Notes under the pieces: generated by a model
What the model was told of the DNA's origin: nothing
Seen by the model: the letters and a program-made list of their open reading frames with translations, nothing else
Database searches by the model: none
In this document: in pieces, positions 44,177 through 57,249 of the stretch
Layout: every line of letters begins with the position of its first letter
Numbering within the stretch: the first letter of the stretch is position 1
Position numbers and translations under genes: made by a program
DNA from: Homalodisca vitripennis
Lineage: Eukaryota; Arthropoda; Insecta; Hemiptera; Cicadellidae
Assembly (NCBI RefSeq): GCF_021130785.1
Contig: NW_025778060.1
Location: 1 to 64,000, forward strand
Length of the DNA: 64,000 nucleotides
Direction of reading: 5' to 3'

Positions 44177-44392
44177 GTGCTTACCTGAAAATCCCTCGCG
44201 GAAAAAGCTTTAGAAACACGGGGACTGTCATCAACTAAAATCACGATAATAACCAAAAGAAGGGCGAAAATTATGAGGTAGCGGTTTTTATAGTTCCCCT
44301 TCCCTCCAACTCTGATGGACATCCGCGGTGTTCTCTCATTGGCCCAGCCGCATCCAACTCGAGAAACAATAGACCTGTCAGATCTGACGTAA
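44177..44392 (-). promoter_or_regulatory. Candidate RNA polymerase II promoter, first exon and splice donor
   Basis: Read on the minus strand, a CRE-like TTACGTCA (44392-44385), a CCAAT-type GGCCAATGAG (around 44340) and a TATA-like ACTATAAAAACC (44292-44284) occur in canonical order and spacing. About 100 bases downstream is TTTTCAG/GTAAGCACC (donor at 44184-44179), a good 5' splice site. The segment is GC-richer than its surroundings. The open frame across it has no ATG start of its own and includes a hydrophobic stretch of uncertain meaning. It could be a host promoter or the leader of an LTR element. No downstream gene is recognised in the next kilobases on this strand. Confidence 0.35.
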
Positions 44393-45189
44393 CTGCAGTA
44401 CACAAGACATGTTCTGACCAATTGAAGGCAGTGAATCGCCTTCCTAATAATTTAAAGTTACCAGAACTAACTTTTCAAAAAATTTCATATTAGTTTTTTA
44501 TCCTATAATTTCTCACAAGCTAATTAGAATTAAATCTCAATATTTCTTTACCTAAAATTTAATTTAATTTTAGTTTAATAAAAAAACCAATGTAGTTTTT
44601 AAAAAACGCTACAAGTTACTGATTATTAAGCTCGAAATATGCCTGCACTTTCATTTTCATATAGGCCACACCGAGTTCGATAATTTTCTCCCTTAATTTC
44701 AACCCATTTCATTTAACTAATCATTAGTAAAAATTTTAATTAGAATGAGAAAGTAGAAAACTTATTCAATTTGTACATGAATGACCATAGCTATATGAGT
44801 TTATAACACTTTTGTGAATTCTTTTGTAAGAATTTCATTATGTTGTATAGGGTTTTGACAATCCATTGATTGTTTCTTTGTATATAAAAAATAGAGCTCA
44901 ATAATTGTGCATGTTGCTTTATAGACTTTGGCTAAGCATTAGCAAAACATGTGACCTAGGATTATATCTCTTGAATTGGTTACTTGAATTCAAAAACATG
45001 AGAGGTGGTTTCGAAAATGACCTAATTACACCTGTAAATGTTATTTTCAAATCTTTCCAAAAATTATAATTACATTTTGTACAAAAATATACTGCACATT
45101 AAGCAACGACTGTGTGTGATTATATAAATTAGTACAACATAATACAAGCTGAAATACAACATAATCGCGTGATGTCTTTATGTTGAGAT

Positions 45190-45242
45190 CAAATAAGTAG
45201 CACGCGTTTTAAGGACAAATCGTTTTTAAAATAGACGAGTAA

Positions 45243-45285
<43 letters not shown>

Positions 45286-46570
45286 ATATATACCTAACAA
45301 GTATGCAAAATAGTAGCAATAAAAATGTACGTATGATAATTAAATAAATACAGGGTTTATCTTTACACTAATTTTGTACATTTATATTATTAAAACTAAT
45401 GCTCCTTTTACAATTATGGTTATTGTGTATTTTGAATTAGGTTTTTAGGTCTTACAAATAATATAGTATTAATCTTTAATTGGTTTATTGTAAGTTGGAA
45501 GGTAAGGTCAAAAATAGCGTGTGACTGTTACATTACCAAGTAAGTAAACCGTATAAGGTATTGCACTTAGGAAATGAAGAGAAGAAGTTAAGTAATGTTT
45601 TGCTGTTAATGTGGACAACGAAACAGTAGTTAAAAATTATTATGTAAAAAAAAATATGTTGTTGCTTTGAAACACGTATAATATTTTCAAATCAGATGGA
45701 AATCGACGAAGAGTACGTGGAAAGTGCGTAGTTACAAAAAGATAGTAAATAAAGTTAGTGGCTCAACGATTATAAAGCCTATCACCAAAGAGGCTAGGAG
45801 AATTTAATATTGATCTATTCTTCACACAATATCTCAAGAGATAACCTACCTAAAGACAATACATTTGCATGAAGTTCATAGGGCGTTACGCAACAGGATT
45901 TCGTTCAGCTTTAGTGAACACCTTTAATACTTGATAATCTACAAGCTGACTATCTAGAACTTAATGATCATCTGCAGTTACATTACAATGATTTGGTTTT
46001 CTAAGAGTTACAATTATATAATTGACTATATTCATTAACGAAGTACTTAAAGATTGATTGTAAATTTCCAACTATAGGATAAGGCTGAGCACCTTTAAAG
46101 TCTATTATTCATTATTAGGTTTTAAATATTTCCTTTCTATCTGTCTGGGATGTAATATATTTTATTTACTTCTACCTGCTGCATGGCATAACACGAACAA
46201 ATTGTGCATTTAATCTCAGCTTGTTAAGCAGCACATGGTTCGGCGTACTACTAGCTAACAACTATTAGGAAAAACTCTTCCTTTTCAATACTTACAACTT
46301 TTTACTGTACAAAACATGTTGTCTTGTTATACCCGTTCTTATTTATTATTGGACAAGTTTCAATAATACAAGTAGATTTATCGAGACGCTTGTGAGATAA
46401 GTAGTATTTATTTCGAGAAATACACATTGCATAATATTTTATCTATGTTCATCTTAATGTTATAAAGTATAACTTTACTCAAAAATTAGTTTCATTTAAA
46501 TATATAGTCTTTCGTCTAATTCAATTGACCTTATGATACATGACATGTCTGTTTACGGAGAAATAATATA
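45190..46570. repeat. Left arm of a large diverged inverted repeat
   Basis: It pairs in inverted orientation with about 48690-50000. Shared blocks include TGTAAGTTGGAAGGTAAGGTC (45491), AAAGCCTATCACCAA with GAGGCTAGGAGAATTTAAT (about 45776), ATCTCAGCTTGTTAAGCA (about 46214) and TTGTCTTGTTATACCC (about 46320). Similarity is perhaps 75-80% by eye with many indels. The left arm contains no ORF corresponding to the gene next to the right arm. Confidence 0.8.
45246..45292. repeat. (AT)n microsatellite
   Basis: About 46 bp of AT dinucleotides with one phase break, lying inside the left arm of the large inverted repeat and absent from the right arm. Confidence 0.95.
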
Positions 46571-48250
46571 TGAGTGGTCGCTGGGTACGCAACTATCCAT
46601 ATCAAGAATCTAAATGAAACAGCTCTTCTGATATGGACGGTCGCTGTACGCACTGAACCCTATTTGTAATATCTATATTACACACTCTACATATAATGGA
46701 AAACCAATAATTAAATTTAAATAAAAAACTTATTATTTAGCAAGTTAGAAAGTTATAAATCTCTGTGAAAGTTCTAAAGGTTGTAAGAGTTTGAGGTGAA
46801 GTTTGACACTGCAGGGTTCATTTTTGAATCGATATTTAAAAAAATTACAAAATGCAAGAAACTGTCAGCTCTAACAAAATAGGGCTTATCTTTGGGGTCT
46901 TATTCTATAAAACCCTACTAGCATGAGAATTGCTCCTTCTTGATCATTGCTCACATTACTTATAAAGGTCGCGTCTTTGAAAACCTTTTGATGACTCTCA
47001 ATAGAATTTGTTCCATTGAACTTAACAATTGACGTAGTACATTTCTTCCATGACATGGCGCCGAGCACCTTCTTTTCACAATAATTAATACAGATCCCAA
47101 GTCTGCTGATAATAAAATTATATTTAGATATAGAGCCCGCTATCACCAATCTTACCCATTTAGTAAATAATAGCTCCCCGGGACAAAGTACACAAGTCTT
47201 CTTAGAATTAAGTGAAATATGGGTTATTTCCTCAGCTACTTTTCAGAAGTAAATAAATAGAACGTTAGAATATTTTACTTGACAAATATAAGTAAGTTAT
47301 ATTTGAAAGTCCAATATAATTTTTAGTACAGTAGATATTTAAATTTGTTTATTTTGGTTATTTAAGATATCTTAAGTGCAGTCGTTTAGTTCTCAAATAG
47401 TTTGGAGTATGAAAAAAATAATAAAAAAAGAAAAATCATAATTTACAATTATTATTGTAGCTACAACATTGAATTTGTTGCAACAACCTATGCAATTCAT
47501 AAAATATAACTACTTCTTAAGCAGTTCAGGTACTAGATTTTCCAACCTGGTCCATGATTAGGTTGTAATAATAACGACTCATCACTAAAATCACGTCTGT
47601 GTATGTGGATGGTTAAAGACATTGTCCCATAAGATGTGAGTCATTTCTAGTGGAATGGGTGGAAAGTGAAGATGTGTAAAAATTTAGACATTATTATTGA
47701 ATTTAACACCAAACTGAACCAGAATGTATCATTTAGAAGCTATTACTGAAGAAGCCAGATACTTAAACAATAAAAAATAGAAATGTATATCACTTAAAGA
47801 CAGATTATATTGAAAATACTTTATAGGTTTCATCTTAAACTTTTTCATATTGTTGTGGTACACAAAGGATTGCCAAAGTCACTTCGAAATATGAATGAGG
47901 ATGGAGAACAAAGAAGGGGAATTCACTACTGACGACAACACATAACGCGGGAGACAATACCCACATCTTGTTGATGAATTACGAGTCATTTAGAGAGAGA
48001 AAGCAAGCAGTGCCATGTGCTCGGGTCATATGAGTGACTTCACTTATGATGTTAACTTTGCGGAAGGGACATTACGCCGAGACCGTCCTTATTTAACTAT
48101 GGCAGAATGTGGTTAAGTGAAATCCTTTGACCACTGGCCAATCAGAAACAAGATGACATACACGATCACAGATCATGCATACTCATTTCTTTGTCAACAG
48201 ACTGGTCATATATCATGATTGGCCACTATTTCTTGCACATCAGTTTTAAA
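46571..48250. other. Central spacer of the large inverted repeat
   Basis: No recognised gene. A minus-strand open frame at 46886-47149 starts with TTG and matches nothing I know. The part just before the 120-residue ORF (about 47.9-48.25 kb) is GC-richer and has CCAAT (about 48140) and its inverse ATTGG (about 48219), possibly promoter elements. Confidence 0.5.
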
Positions 48251-48277
48251 TTCCAGTGAGAAAAGGTATACTAAACT

Positions 48278-48640
48278 ATGGCTCATCTTCCAGTTCAAAA
48301 TCCGCAAGGGCTAACAACAAGACAACAAATAGCACAGATTCATTGCAGTATACAACAAGAACTCGGCCGAATGGGCGATTTGCTTGATGCGTTAGACCAA
48401 GAATATGAAGAATACCAGGCTGCGATTCCATCATCTGCCAGGACCCTTGCTGCATCTGCATGTAGCGCAGGAAATCCACCAACGGCAGAAGATGTTGTTA
48501 TTCAGTATCAGCAGCTCGAAAACGATGCTCTTGATGAAATGAGAAACAACAGAAACCAGAACGAGGTCCTCCAACAAAGTATGGCCGCAATGCAGAAGAT
48601 TCCTGAAACCAAAACAAACCAGGGGAGCCCCCCATCATGA
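48278..48640 (+). CDS. Unrecognised 120-residue hydrophilic protein
   Basis: ATG at 48278 in a fair context (AAACTATGG) opens 120 codons ending TGA at 48640. Base composition is near half GC, clearly above the surroundings, and codon use looks protein-like. The product is rich in Gln, Asn, Glu and Ala. It contains a probable coiled coil (IHCSIQQELGRMGDLLDALD at residues about 22-41 and IQYQQLENDALDEMR at about 75-90) around an Ala/Ser-rich middle. There is no signal peptide, membrane segment or cysteine motif. It lies in the centre-right of a large inverted repeat whose right arm begins about 50 bases downstream. It may be a transposon-borne gene, such as the remaining ORF of a larger element, or a small host gene. 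I do not recognise the family. Confidence 0.5.
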   Translation: MAHLPVQNPQGLTTRQQIAQIHCSIQQELGRMGDLLDALDQEYEEYQAAIPSSARTLAASACSAGNPPTAEDVVIQYQQLENDALDEMRNNRNQNEVLQQSMAAMQKIPETKTNQGSPPS

Positions 48641-48689
48641 ACTTCATAACAATGACAAGAAATGTTGGTGGTCTAGATCGAACAAAAAT

Positions 48690-50000
48690 GTAAATTGCGG
48701 TCTTACGTACAAGATGAAATATTATGATCTCAATTGAATTAAACGTAAGACAGATGTAGATACATCTAAATTAATCTTATTTTAAAGTAAAGTTATATTT
48801 TATATTATGATGGAGAACGCAGGTAAAAATATTATGCAATGTGTATTTTTGTCCAAATAAATATTACTGATCTCACAAGTTTCTGAATATACTCTAGCTG
48901 TATAATTGAAACTTTCCAATAATAAATAATAATGGGTATAACAAGACAACGGCCTCCCTACAATAAAACGTTGTAAGTAGTGAATATGTTTACAAATAGA
49001 TGTTAGCCAGTAGTACACACAACCATGTGTTGCTTAACAAGCTGAGATTAAATACATAGTTTAATTCTTGTGATGGCCTGCAGCATACAGACGGAAAAAA
49101 TATTACATCCCCCAGACAGATAGAAAGGAAAATTTCCAACCTACCAATGAGTAATAGGCTTTAAAGGTGCTCAACCATATTCTATGGGTGGAATTTTACA
49201 ATAAACCCTTATATACTTCGATAATTAAACTTGTAAAGTATAAAATTGTATCTCTTAGTAAACCAAATTATTGTAACCCTTTTACCCCCCAAGTGTAAAA
49301 CTTTTCGCCAAAACTAAACGAAATCCTGTTGTCACAGCCTACGGACTCTATGCAAATTTATAGTGTTTAGGTTTGTTATTTTTTGAGATATAGTATAAAG
49401 AAACAGTCTGATATAAATTAAATTCTCCTAGCCTCATTGGTGATAGGCTTTATTATCGCTGAGCCATTATTAGTGTTATCATTATTTTGGAACTATGCAC
49501 TTTTCATTGCACTCTTCCTCGAATATATCTGCTTTGAATACAGTGATATCATGTTCGAAAGCTAAAAAATATATCCTTAGAATCATACTATGGTTTACAA
49601 CTGTTTTGTTGTACTTACTTACAGCAAAAACAGTACTTAACTTCTTGTCTTCATTTCTGTTACACGGTATGTTTGACCTTACCTTCCAACTTACAACAAA
49701 CCATTTAATCACTTAAACCTTATGTCATTTGTAAAGACTTTATTAGATCAAAAACTATTTTAAATTTACTAAATTATCGGAAAAATTTATGTAAAAATAC
49801 ATCAGTTTAAAAAGTCTAAACGTACTAATATTATGTAGATAATCCCTTTATTTATATAATTTTCATACATAATGTTTATTGCTACTATGTTACGTACATT
49901 GTTAGACACTAGACAAAAACCTGAGTGGGAAATATTTTACCTGAAATCGCTGTCAATATTCTAAAAGTCGTCCTGTGAAACGTGTAGGAGAAAGTACATC
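48690..50000. repeat. Right arm of the large diverged inverted repeat
   Basis: Inverted partner of 45190-46570, immediately downstream of the 120-residue ORF. A third, weaker, direct-orientation relative may start near 50460 (ACATCCCGCAGGCATATAGAAA against ACATCCCCCAGACAGATAGAAA at about 49108). Confidence 0.8.
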
Positions 50001-53000
50001 CTCATGTTTAGGCTAATAAAAGCCATTAACACTAAGTGAGCTTTACCTACTCCTAGAGCTGTTCCTAGCAGTAACCATAGACCTAAAGTTTTACACTTTT
50101 ATCAAAATATCTCAATATTTGCAGTTATTTATCTCCTGTACAGCCATGTAAATAACACGTTCCTTTTTGATTTACCGAATTAGGACATTACACCCAGAAG
50201 AAATAAACACATCTGAGGATAGGTTATAAAATATTTGTTTAGTAAATTTGGTTATCCAGTGTTAATAAATTTCTATAATATTCATGTTTAGGTTCTAGAT
50301 ATTAATTTTTCCTAAAAGTTTATTAAAGTAGCAAAATTTCACACCTTGTGTCAAGTAACAGGTTTCGTTAAAGTTGCATGCAAATTTTTGAATATATTAT
50401 TTTGAATATGGATTATTTCATTCTTTACATGTCCTGAGGATAGATAAAAATTCAAGAACAAAACTTATACATCCCGCAGGCATATAGAAAAGAACATACT
50501 GAGGTATGGACTTCAGTTATTGAGTATCAGACCCACAGTTAGCCATGCACCTTAATCTAACTTATTCTTATAATAAACAGTCTGCAGATGAAATCATTCT
50601 TGAGTTATCCTGCAAAATATTAGGCTCAATAAAGGCTTCACCCTTGAATGATTATTAAAAGCACAAAATTGTGCGGAAGATTGCTGTATTAATTCAATAT
50701 TTTCACAGAGGATATTACATATAACATTATTTATGCCTGATGTTTAAAATTTAATAAAATCTTAAATAAATTAACATATTTCGTTAAAAATACAATGTAA
50801 TAAACCTGAAATGTCAGAGACAAGCCTCTCAAGAATTCCTGTTATGTGTAACAGGCCATGTTCATTTGACATATTATTTTTTATGTAATGAAATATTAAC
50901 ATTAGTATTTATATCGTCTGTTAGAGCATTAAAATATTAAGTTCCAAGGAGTATATTGTATTTTTTTTTATGTACAGTATATAATTTATAATGATGTACA
51001 GTATTAAGCAGGTTCTGCGTCGTGTGAAATAAGTAACTTATGTATGTACACAAGAAAATATAGCTGGTTTTTTAAAGTAAAAAAAAACACATGTATTGAA
51101 CATATTATATATGGATAAGGATGGAAAGGTAAGAAAGTGTTCACAAGGGAATACTTCACGGCAACTCTCCCGGCCCATGAGATCACAAATAAACTACAAA
51201 ACCATTTTCTGCACCCTAAAACCCCGTTTGAAATATTAGTACGATGAATTTAACCAACATATGATACCATACGTTATCAATGGAAAAGTAACCATATACA
51301 ATGTATGTAGTACATTAATTTAAGAATCCAGATACATATTTAAGACATAAAATGCAGCTTTTTAATTTCTACATAGCTGATCTATATGAATTATCAAATT
51401 AAAACCAAGCTCTGTGTACATGTCCAATTAAAACGTGTCAAGATCATTCGTATTTGAGCAAACTATTTATCTGGATTTTCACAAATTGAAACTTTTTATA
51501 AAATGATTAAGGAGTTCCAAGCATAGTTTTGTCAACATAATTATTTGTCCTTAGCTTTTCAGGTTTCAATATAGTGTCTATTTATAATTATAGAAGCATA
51601 CATTTGAACTATTATGTGTGAATATATTTACAAACATAATTTTGTGTTATTTGTAACTAAATATACGTTGTAATGAATAAAATGATGTGGTTGTAAATAT
51701 ATTTTTCTCGTACTGTTTCCAGATTATGGACTTTCGAATTATTTGAAAGTGTTACGATTATATTAACATTAGGATTATTACCTCTTCAGTTTAGAACGAA
51801 GGAAGCATTAAACTGATCTTCATCTTCACTTTGACGTTTTGAGGTAATAGCCTCATGTGAAGTCTAACTTTCTTCTTATTGGGAGAAGGGATGTTTATTA
51901 ATATGATTAGTTTAAATCTTCACTGGGAGCTTTGCAGTCCAGATCGTATGACTGGACTCAGTTTATTTACAAAGTCGTCTATTTCTTGATTTTCATTATG
52001 ATTACTTATCACATTAAACTTAACACAAAATAATTGTGAAATTGTTCCACCCCCTAAAATGATAGACCAATGATGGTCAGCCAATTATACGTAATAATCT
52101 GCACGCTTACCGTTCACTTAGGATGATCTATTAAGTCTTAAAAGATAACTTAGTAATAATAGATACTATTTATCAGGAGTAAAGTAGCGTTTCAAATACC
52201 AATGTACCAAACAAATTGGCTGTAAACAACTACACACAGCCTCCGCTATACCAGTGTCGTGTCTTGTTGATAAACTGAAAAGTCTTACCTTTCTTTTACT
52301 CTGTAAACTTGCGTCTTCCGATAATAATATAGTGACAATCTAAGTGTATTTTAAATATAACTATAGGGTCAATTTCAAAATTAAGACGATCACACGCGTA
52401 TATTAAAGAAATAATAATATTTATAACTGACTTTCAAAAGTATATTTAGTGCTCTCATTATAATATTTTATGTGTGGAAAAGCATTTTCACCACTAATAC
52501 ATCAAATATTTATTTTTATAACATTTTTGTACTTGTATAATGAAATAATGAACTGGCAAATAGAACATAATCTGAATTTTACCAAATAAAAAGAAACCTT
52601 ATTTATAGTGCATACAGAAAATGTTTTTATGTTGTGTCTATCAATTATAATTGGTTTAAAAACAGAATAATACAAATTTGTGCACGTTAAACGTTAATAA
52701 TATGTCAAACAATTACATGATATTAGTAATAGAACGTAAATAAGATTATAAATTTATAAGGTATTTTAAATATTATTTTCTGGATTAAGCGTAACCTAAA
52801 ATTTACTATATCATACTTCCTAAAATGTTTCTGATATCATAAATACTAAAATCTATCAGGTAGCAAACACTTTGTGTAATCATAGCAAGTATTTCGGCAG
52901 GTTTTGATTGTAATACAGGTGTGTTCTGATGGATTTTGTGTAATGTTCTTAAAATAACTGAATTTGAGTAATTAAAATGTATCAGTTACTTAAGATATAC

Positions 53001-54350
53001 CTTTTTCAAATGTACTATTATATATACGCGTAGTTAGACAATAGGTGCCAAGAAGTTATTATAATTTTATCCATGTTATATATACTTAATATATTTTATA
53101 TATATATAAATTGCAGTTCAAAATCTTTGACAGTTTTCAAGAGTTGTACTTTACCAACGTTAATTCGTATACCTATAAGAAATTTACTTAATCCGGACAC
53201 TAAAAAGCTGAAAACAATAAAGTGCAAGGCTAAATATTAGAGACTCCATTGGCAATCAGCCTAATATTCTAAATGATTACCTAAGACAGAAATATCAGAT
53301 TTGAACTTGGGAAGAATTTAAATTTCATATCTACGAATAATCCTCATTTCACAACTAATGTATATTTTCATTCATAAGTTTCTGATTTAATTAGTTACAT
53401 AAGCAGAGCATCGACCTCATCTTCAATAATTTGTATTATTCTGTAGCTTTCAACACATTTTTCAAATATTTAAAGTCAGATACATATAAAATAAATGATC
53501 TTTTTGAGTACTTCATGAGTAATATCATTGCTACTAATACACAGATTTTTAAAGTTGATTAAAATACAATGGATCTGAGAAATAATGAGGGCAATAGTTG
53601 TTAAACCGAATCATAACCTCTTGCTGACTCATAATAGTGGGTGAATCTACGATTTTGTGCTTTTGGAGAGTAATATAAAAAAATAGATATTCACAATTAG
53701 TTATAAACAGTAAGTTTTTTATTGTTTTGTTTTTAAACATTAATTTAGAAATTATGTATGAATTTTTACCAAATATTAGTTTGATAAACATAATAATATT
53801 TAATTGAGGTTACCTATAATCCATAAAGAATCATATATAAGTATTTACTTCCACTGAACTTTGTTTTCTTTGTAACATGCAGAAAGACAGGAGGATAGCC
53901 ATTCCGCATCACATGATCTAACGATGTTTACTGAAAGCAAACTGCGGGAACAACGTCAAATGTGTGAACTCTTCTCTTACCACAAGGTTTCTTTGATTTA
54001 TATCACTTTGTGACCTCTAGTTTTATATATATTTGACACTTTTGACAGTTGTTTTTGGTAACTTTCTTAACCTATATAATGTTCTTTCTACGTCTAAATA
54101 CTAACAAAAGCAAAAAAGTATTCAGTGATCAATAGTTTTTTTTAAAGAAATTGTATCAATAAATACATTAATTAATATAAATTTCGCAATCACGAAAATA
54201 TTCATAAAGTCAAAATTTATAGTTTTTCAATGTTTTCTAAAGAATAAATTAAATAAACATTGCAGTTTATGTCTAAAATATGAAATTTATTGCTCAGTTA
54301 GTAAAAGCATATACAACTGTATTTATGTTGCATATAATAAAGTTTATGAA
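50001..54350. other. AT-rich non-coding stretch
   Basis: Apart from the possible weak third copy of the 45-50 kb repeat near 50.46-50.65 kb, I see no gene or element end. Open frames are short and AT-biased. Confidence 0.55.
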
Positions 54351-54355
54351 TGCAG

Positions 54356-55600
54356 GATGTAAATTAAGTCCCGATACGCCGATGTAAAATCTTCACCATA
54401 CCTATTAAAATATTTGTATTACTTTTGGAATGATAAAATATTCCTCCTCTTTCAAAGAGGAGCAGAGAAGGGTCACGTTGAATTTTCAAATGGTAGCCCA
54501 TATTTTGTGAAATGTAACTTCAAAAGAAACACAATGAAATGAACAAAACATCTCTATGACCATCCTTGGAAAAGTTATTGGCAAACAACCCCTTACATCT
54601 AAGGGTGTAAATTAAGAGCTGATACGCCTGGAAATATGCCAAATGGATTGAGGTATCAATGTACAACCTCACCCAGACTTATAAATCAGCTTAACATTTT
54701 TTTTATAAAAATGCACTTATTTTTATCTGGAGTTAGAAGGGATAACTTAAAATCCCTAGTTTCAAGTTTGTATACCTATTTTATGACATGTTATATTCAA
54801 ATTCTATTTAATACAAGCCCAATAATAAAAACACCTTTACGCCGTTTCTAGCAAAGGTAATAGGCAAATAAAGTAAAAGATAATAATCTGTAGGGACAAT
54901 GCCTATGTCTTGCGTATATTAACACAATGCATGCATGATACTTTGAAGGGCTCAGCTTATTTCTTTACGTAGCATCTAATGTTTCTGGTATACATAGTTT
55001 TGGTAAGAGATATTTTTTCCTAGATGGAAATACAATGGAAGGGATTATTTTCCCATAACATTTGCTAGGACCGTCATAGAGATGTTTTGTTCATACCACT
55101 GTATTTTCACTTTAATGTGAAACGTTGCAAGAAAATAATTGCAATTTTTAAATGTAAATTTACATCCTCCTACTCTCCTTTAAAAATTTATAAATTTTAT
55201 TTACCTGAAAAATCCAATAATTGATTTATAAGTGTAGTGGAGGTTGTAAATTGATATCTCAATCCGTTTGGAATATATCCAGGTGTATCCGGACTTACTT
55301 TACACCCTTAGATATAAGGGATTATTTGCCCATAACTCTTGCAAGGATCGTTGTAGAGATGTGTTTGTTCATATCATTGTGTTTCTTTTAAATGTTTTCT
55401 TTTCAATGACATGTCACAATATAGGGGTTACGAATTGAAATTTAAACTAACACCAATTTTCTCCCTTTAAAAACGAGGGGATTTATTTATCCTTATTATT
55501 ATATTCAAAAAGTTTAATGAGGTATTTTAATACGTATGGTGAAGATTTTAAATCAACTTCTCAATCTGTTTAGAATCTATCTAGGAGTATCAGGATTTAA
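54356..55600. repeat. Palindromic repeat element made of ~300-bp monomers
   Basis: The left half (about 54356-54930) and right half (about 54990-55600) are inverted copies. For example, AAATCTTCACCATACCTATT near 54387 mirrors the sequence near 55535, and CATCTCTATGACCATCCTTG near 54549 mirrors 55055 and 55345. Within the right half the same unit occurs twice about 300 bp apart. Each unit carries CTTACATCTAAGGGTGTAAA, itself partly palindromic. There is no coding sequence. It resembles a foldback or MITE-type element; terminal duplications were not resolved. Confidence 0.7.
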
Positions 55601-57189
55601 TTAAAAACAAGCAGAACAATAGTTTATCAATTTACTGTTAGTCTAAGAGTTCAAGGTATTACAGCATTCTTTTAGTCAAATAACATTGAAATAATGCTTG
55701 CACAGTAACTTACTTTTATGTATTTTGGTATCGCTGTAGAAGTCCTTGACATCTTTAGTCATCTGTTGTAAAATGAAAATTTTGATATCGATGTCAAGCA
55801 TTTTACATACATTCTTAACTAACTAAATATTCTGTGCTACGATATTATTAGATCCCCGCTACTTTAATAATATCAATACACATAGGTTTAGGGTTTAGTA
55901 GTGATTCTAGTCTATAAAATACACCTGCAGGTTTGATTTTGTAATCATTGTAAAGGAATAAATGATATGGCCAATATAATTATGGCTAGCTAATTGATTG
56001 CATGTGGTAATTCTCTATAAATTGCTACTTTTGCTAACTGCTAGATCCATATTAAATTAGATTTTCCTAATTATAAGTATATTGGTTTTATAGTTAAAAG
56101 CTATTTTAAATTAAAGTAATAATTTCTTGATTATAGTTATATCGATATTATACCTTATAATTGGGTAAATTACGGAATTATTACTTTCTAAGTGTGTGGA
56201 GAAGTCTTTAAAATCCTCTAGGCAAAACAATTTGCAAACTAAAACATATTTGAGATATAAAATATTGATCGACATGGCTCAAACTAAATTATTGTCAAAA
56301 ATGATTCGACATGGTTTTATACAGATTAATTTGATATTATTCTTGTTAAGAAAATGTACTCTTTTAGAAACTTTACTTCTCTCAGGTTCAATCAACTACT
56401 TACTACATTCTACTGTCGTAAAAGATAGCTTGATTTCAGAATTCAAGGCATGCTTTTATATACTTAAAAGAAAGTGTTTTTCAAGAACACTATATTAATA
56501 GTTATATTTAAGCTGTGTTTAAATAAAAAAAATGTCTGTTGTAATGTAAAAGAAACATGTTTAGTGCAGCCTTAGCCAAGAACGCCACGGGCATCAGCAT
56601 AATGAAGGATTTAGATCAATCTAAAATCTGCTATGAAAAAATATATAAAAATAGAGTTGGGTAAAAACAAAAAAAGAGCGAGAAGTTCTCTGTAAATATT
56701 TAACGGCTTAATAGTTATTACTTTTATAACGAAGACCGAACAATGAAATTATTAATAAGTATGTATGACTTACAGTAAAATTCCCTGTGTACGCAAAGAG
56801 TAAATTAATTCTAATTATTAAAATTTTCACACTGGCAAACAGCAAGCAAGGCCGGTGTTCTTACTATTTTCGTACTTTACTTCACAAATTTTCAATATCT
56901 TATAATTTTAATAATATTTTATTTCAAAACAAAGTATTTTAAATTTGTATACAAATGCAAAAATCTCAAACAGTAGTTTGCATATAGTGACCTACAACAT
57001 TATATAAAATAAATCAATTAGGTTGTTTTATTATAGAAAATATAAATAACTCCTCTCAAATAAAACATTATATTATAAATATATTCGTATGAATACTGCT
57101 ATCATATTAAAGTTTATACAATTCAATTGCAAGTAATTGTTTACAATATGATGGACGAGATACCGATCTAGAGTATTCCTGATATTACA

Positions 57190-57249
<60 letters not shown>

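Noticed and set aside
44152..44421. 89-codon minus-strand frame with a hydrophobic segment, possible small membrane protein
   Set aside because: Starts at TTG and lies across promoter-like signals and a splice donor; more likely regulatory or leader sequence.
46886..47149. 87-codon minus-strand open frame in the centre of the large inverted repeat
   Set aside because: Begins at TTG, no recognised motif; kept only as part of the spacer description.
56196..56498. 100-codon plus-strand open frame
   Set aside because: Begins at GTG, AT-biased, Leu/Lys-rich by composition, no homology pattern; chance frame.
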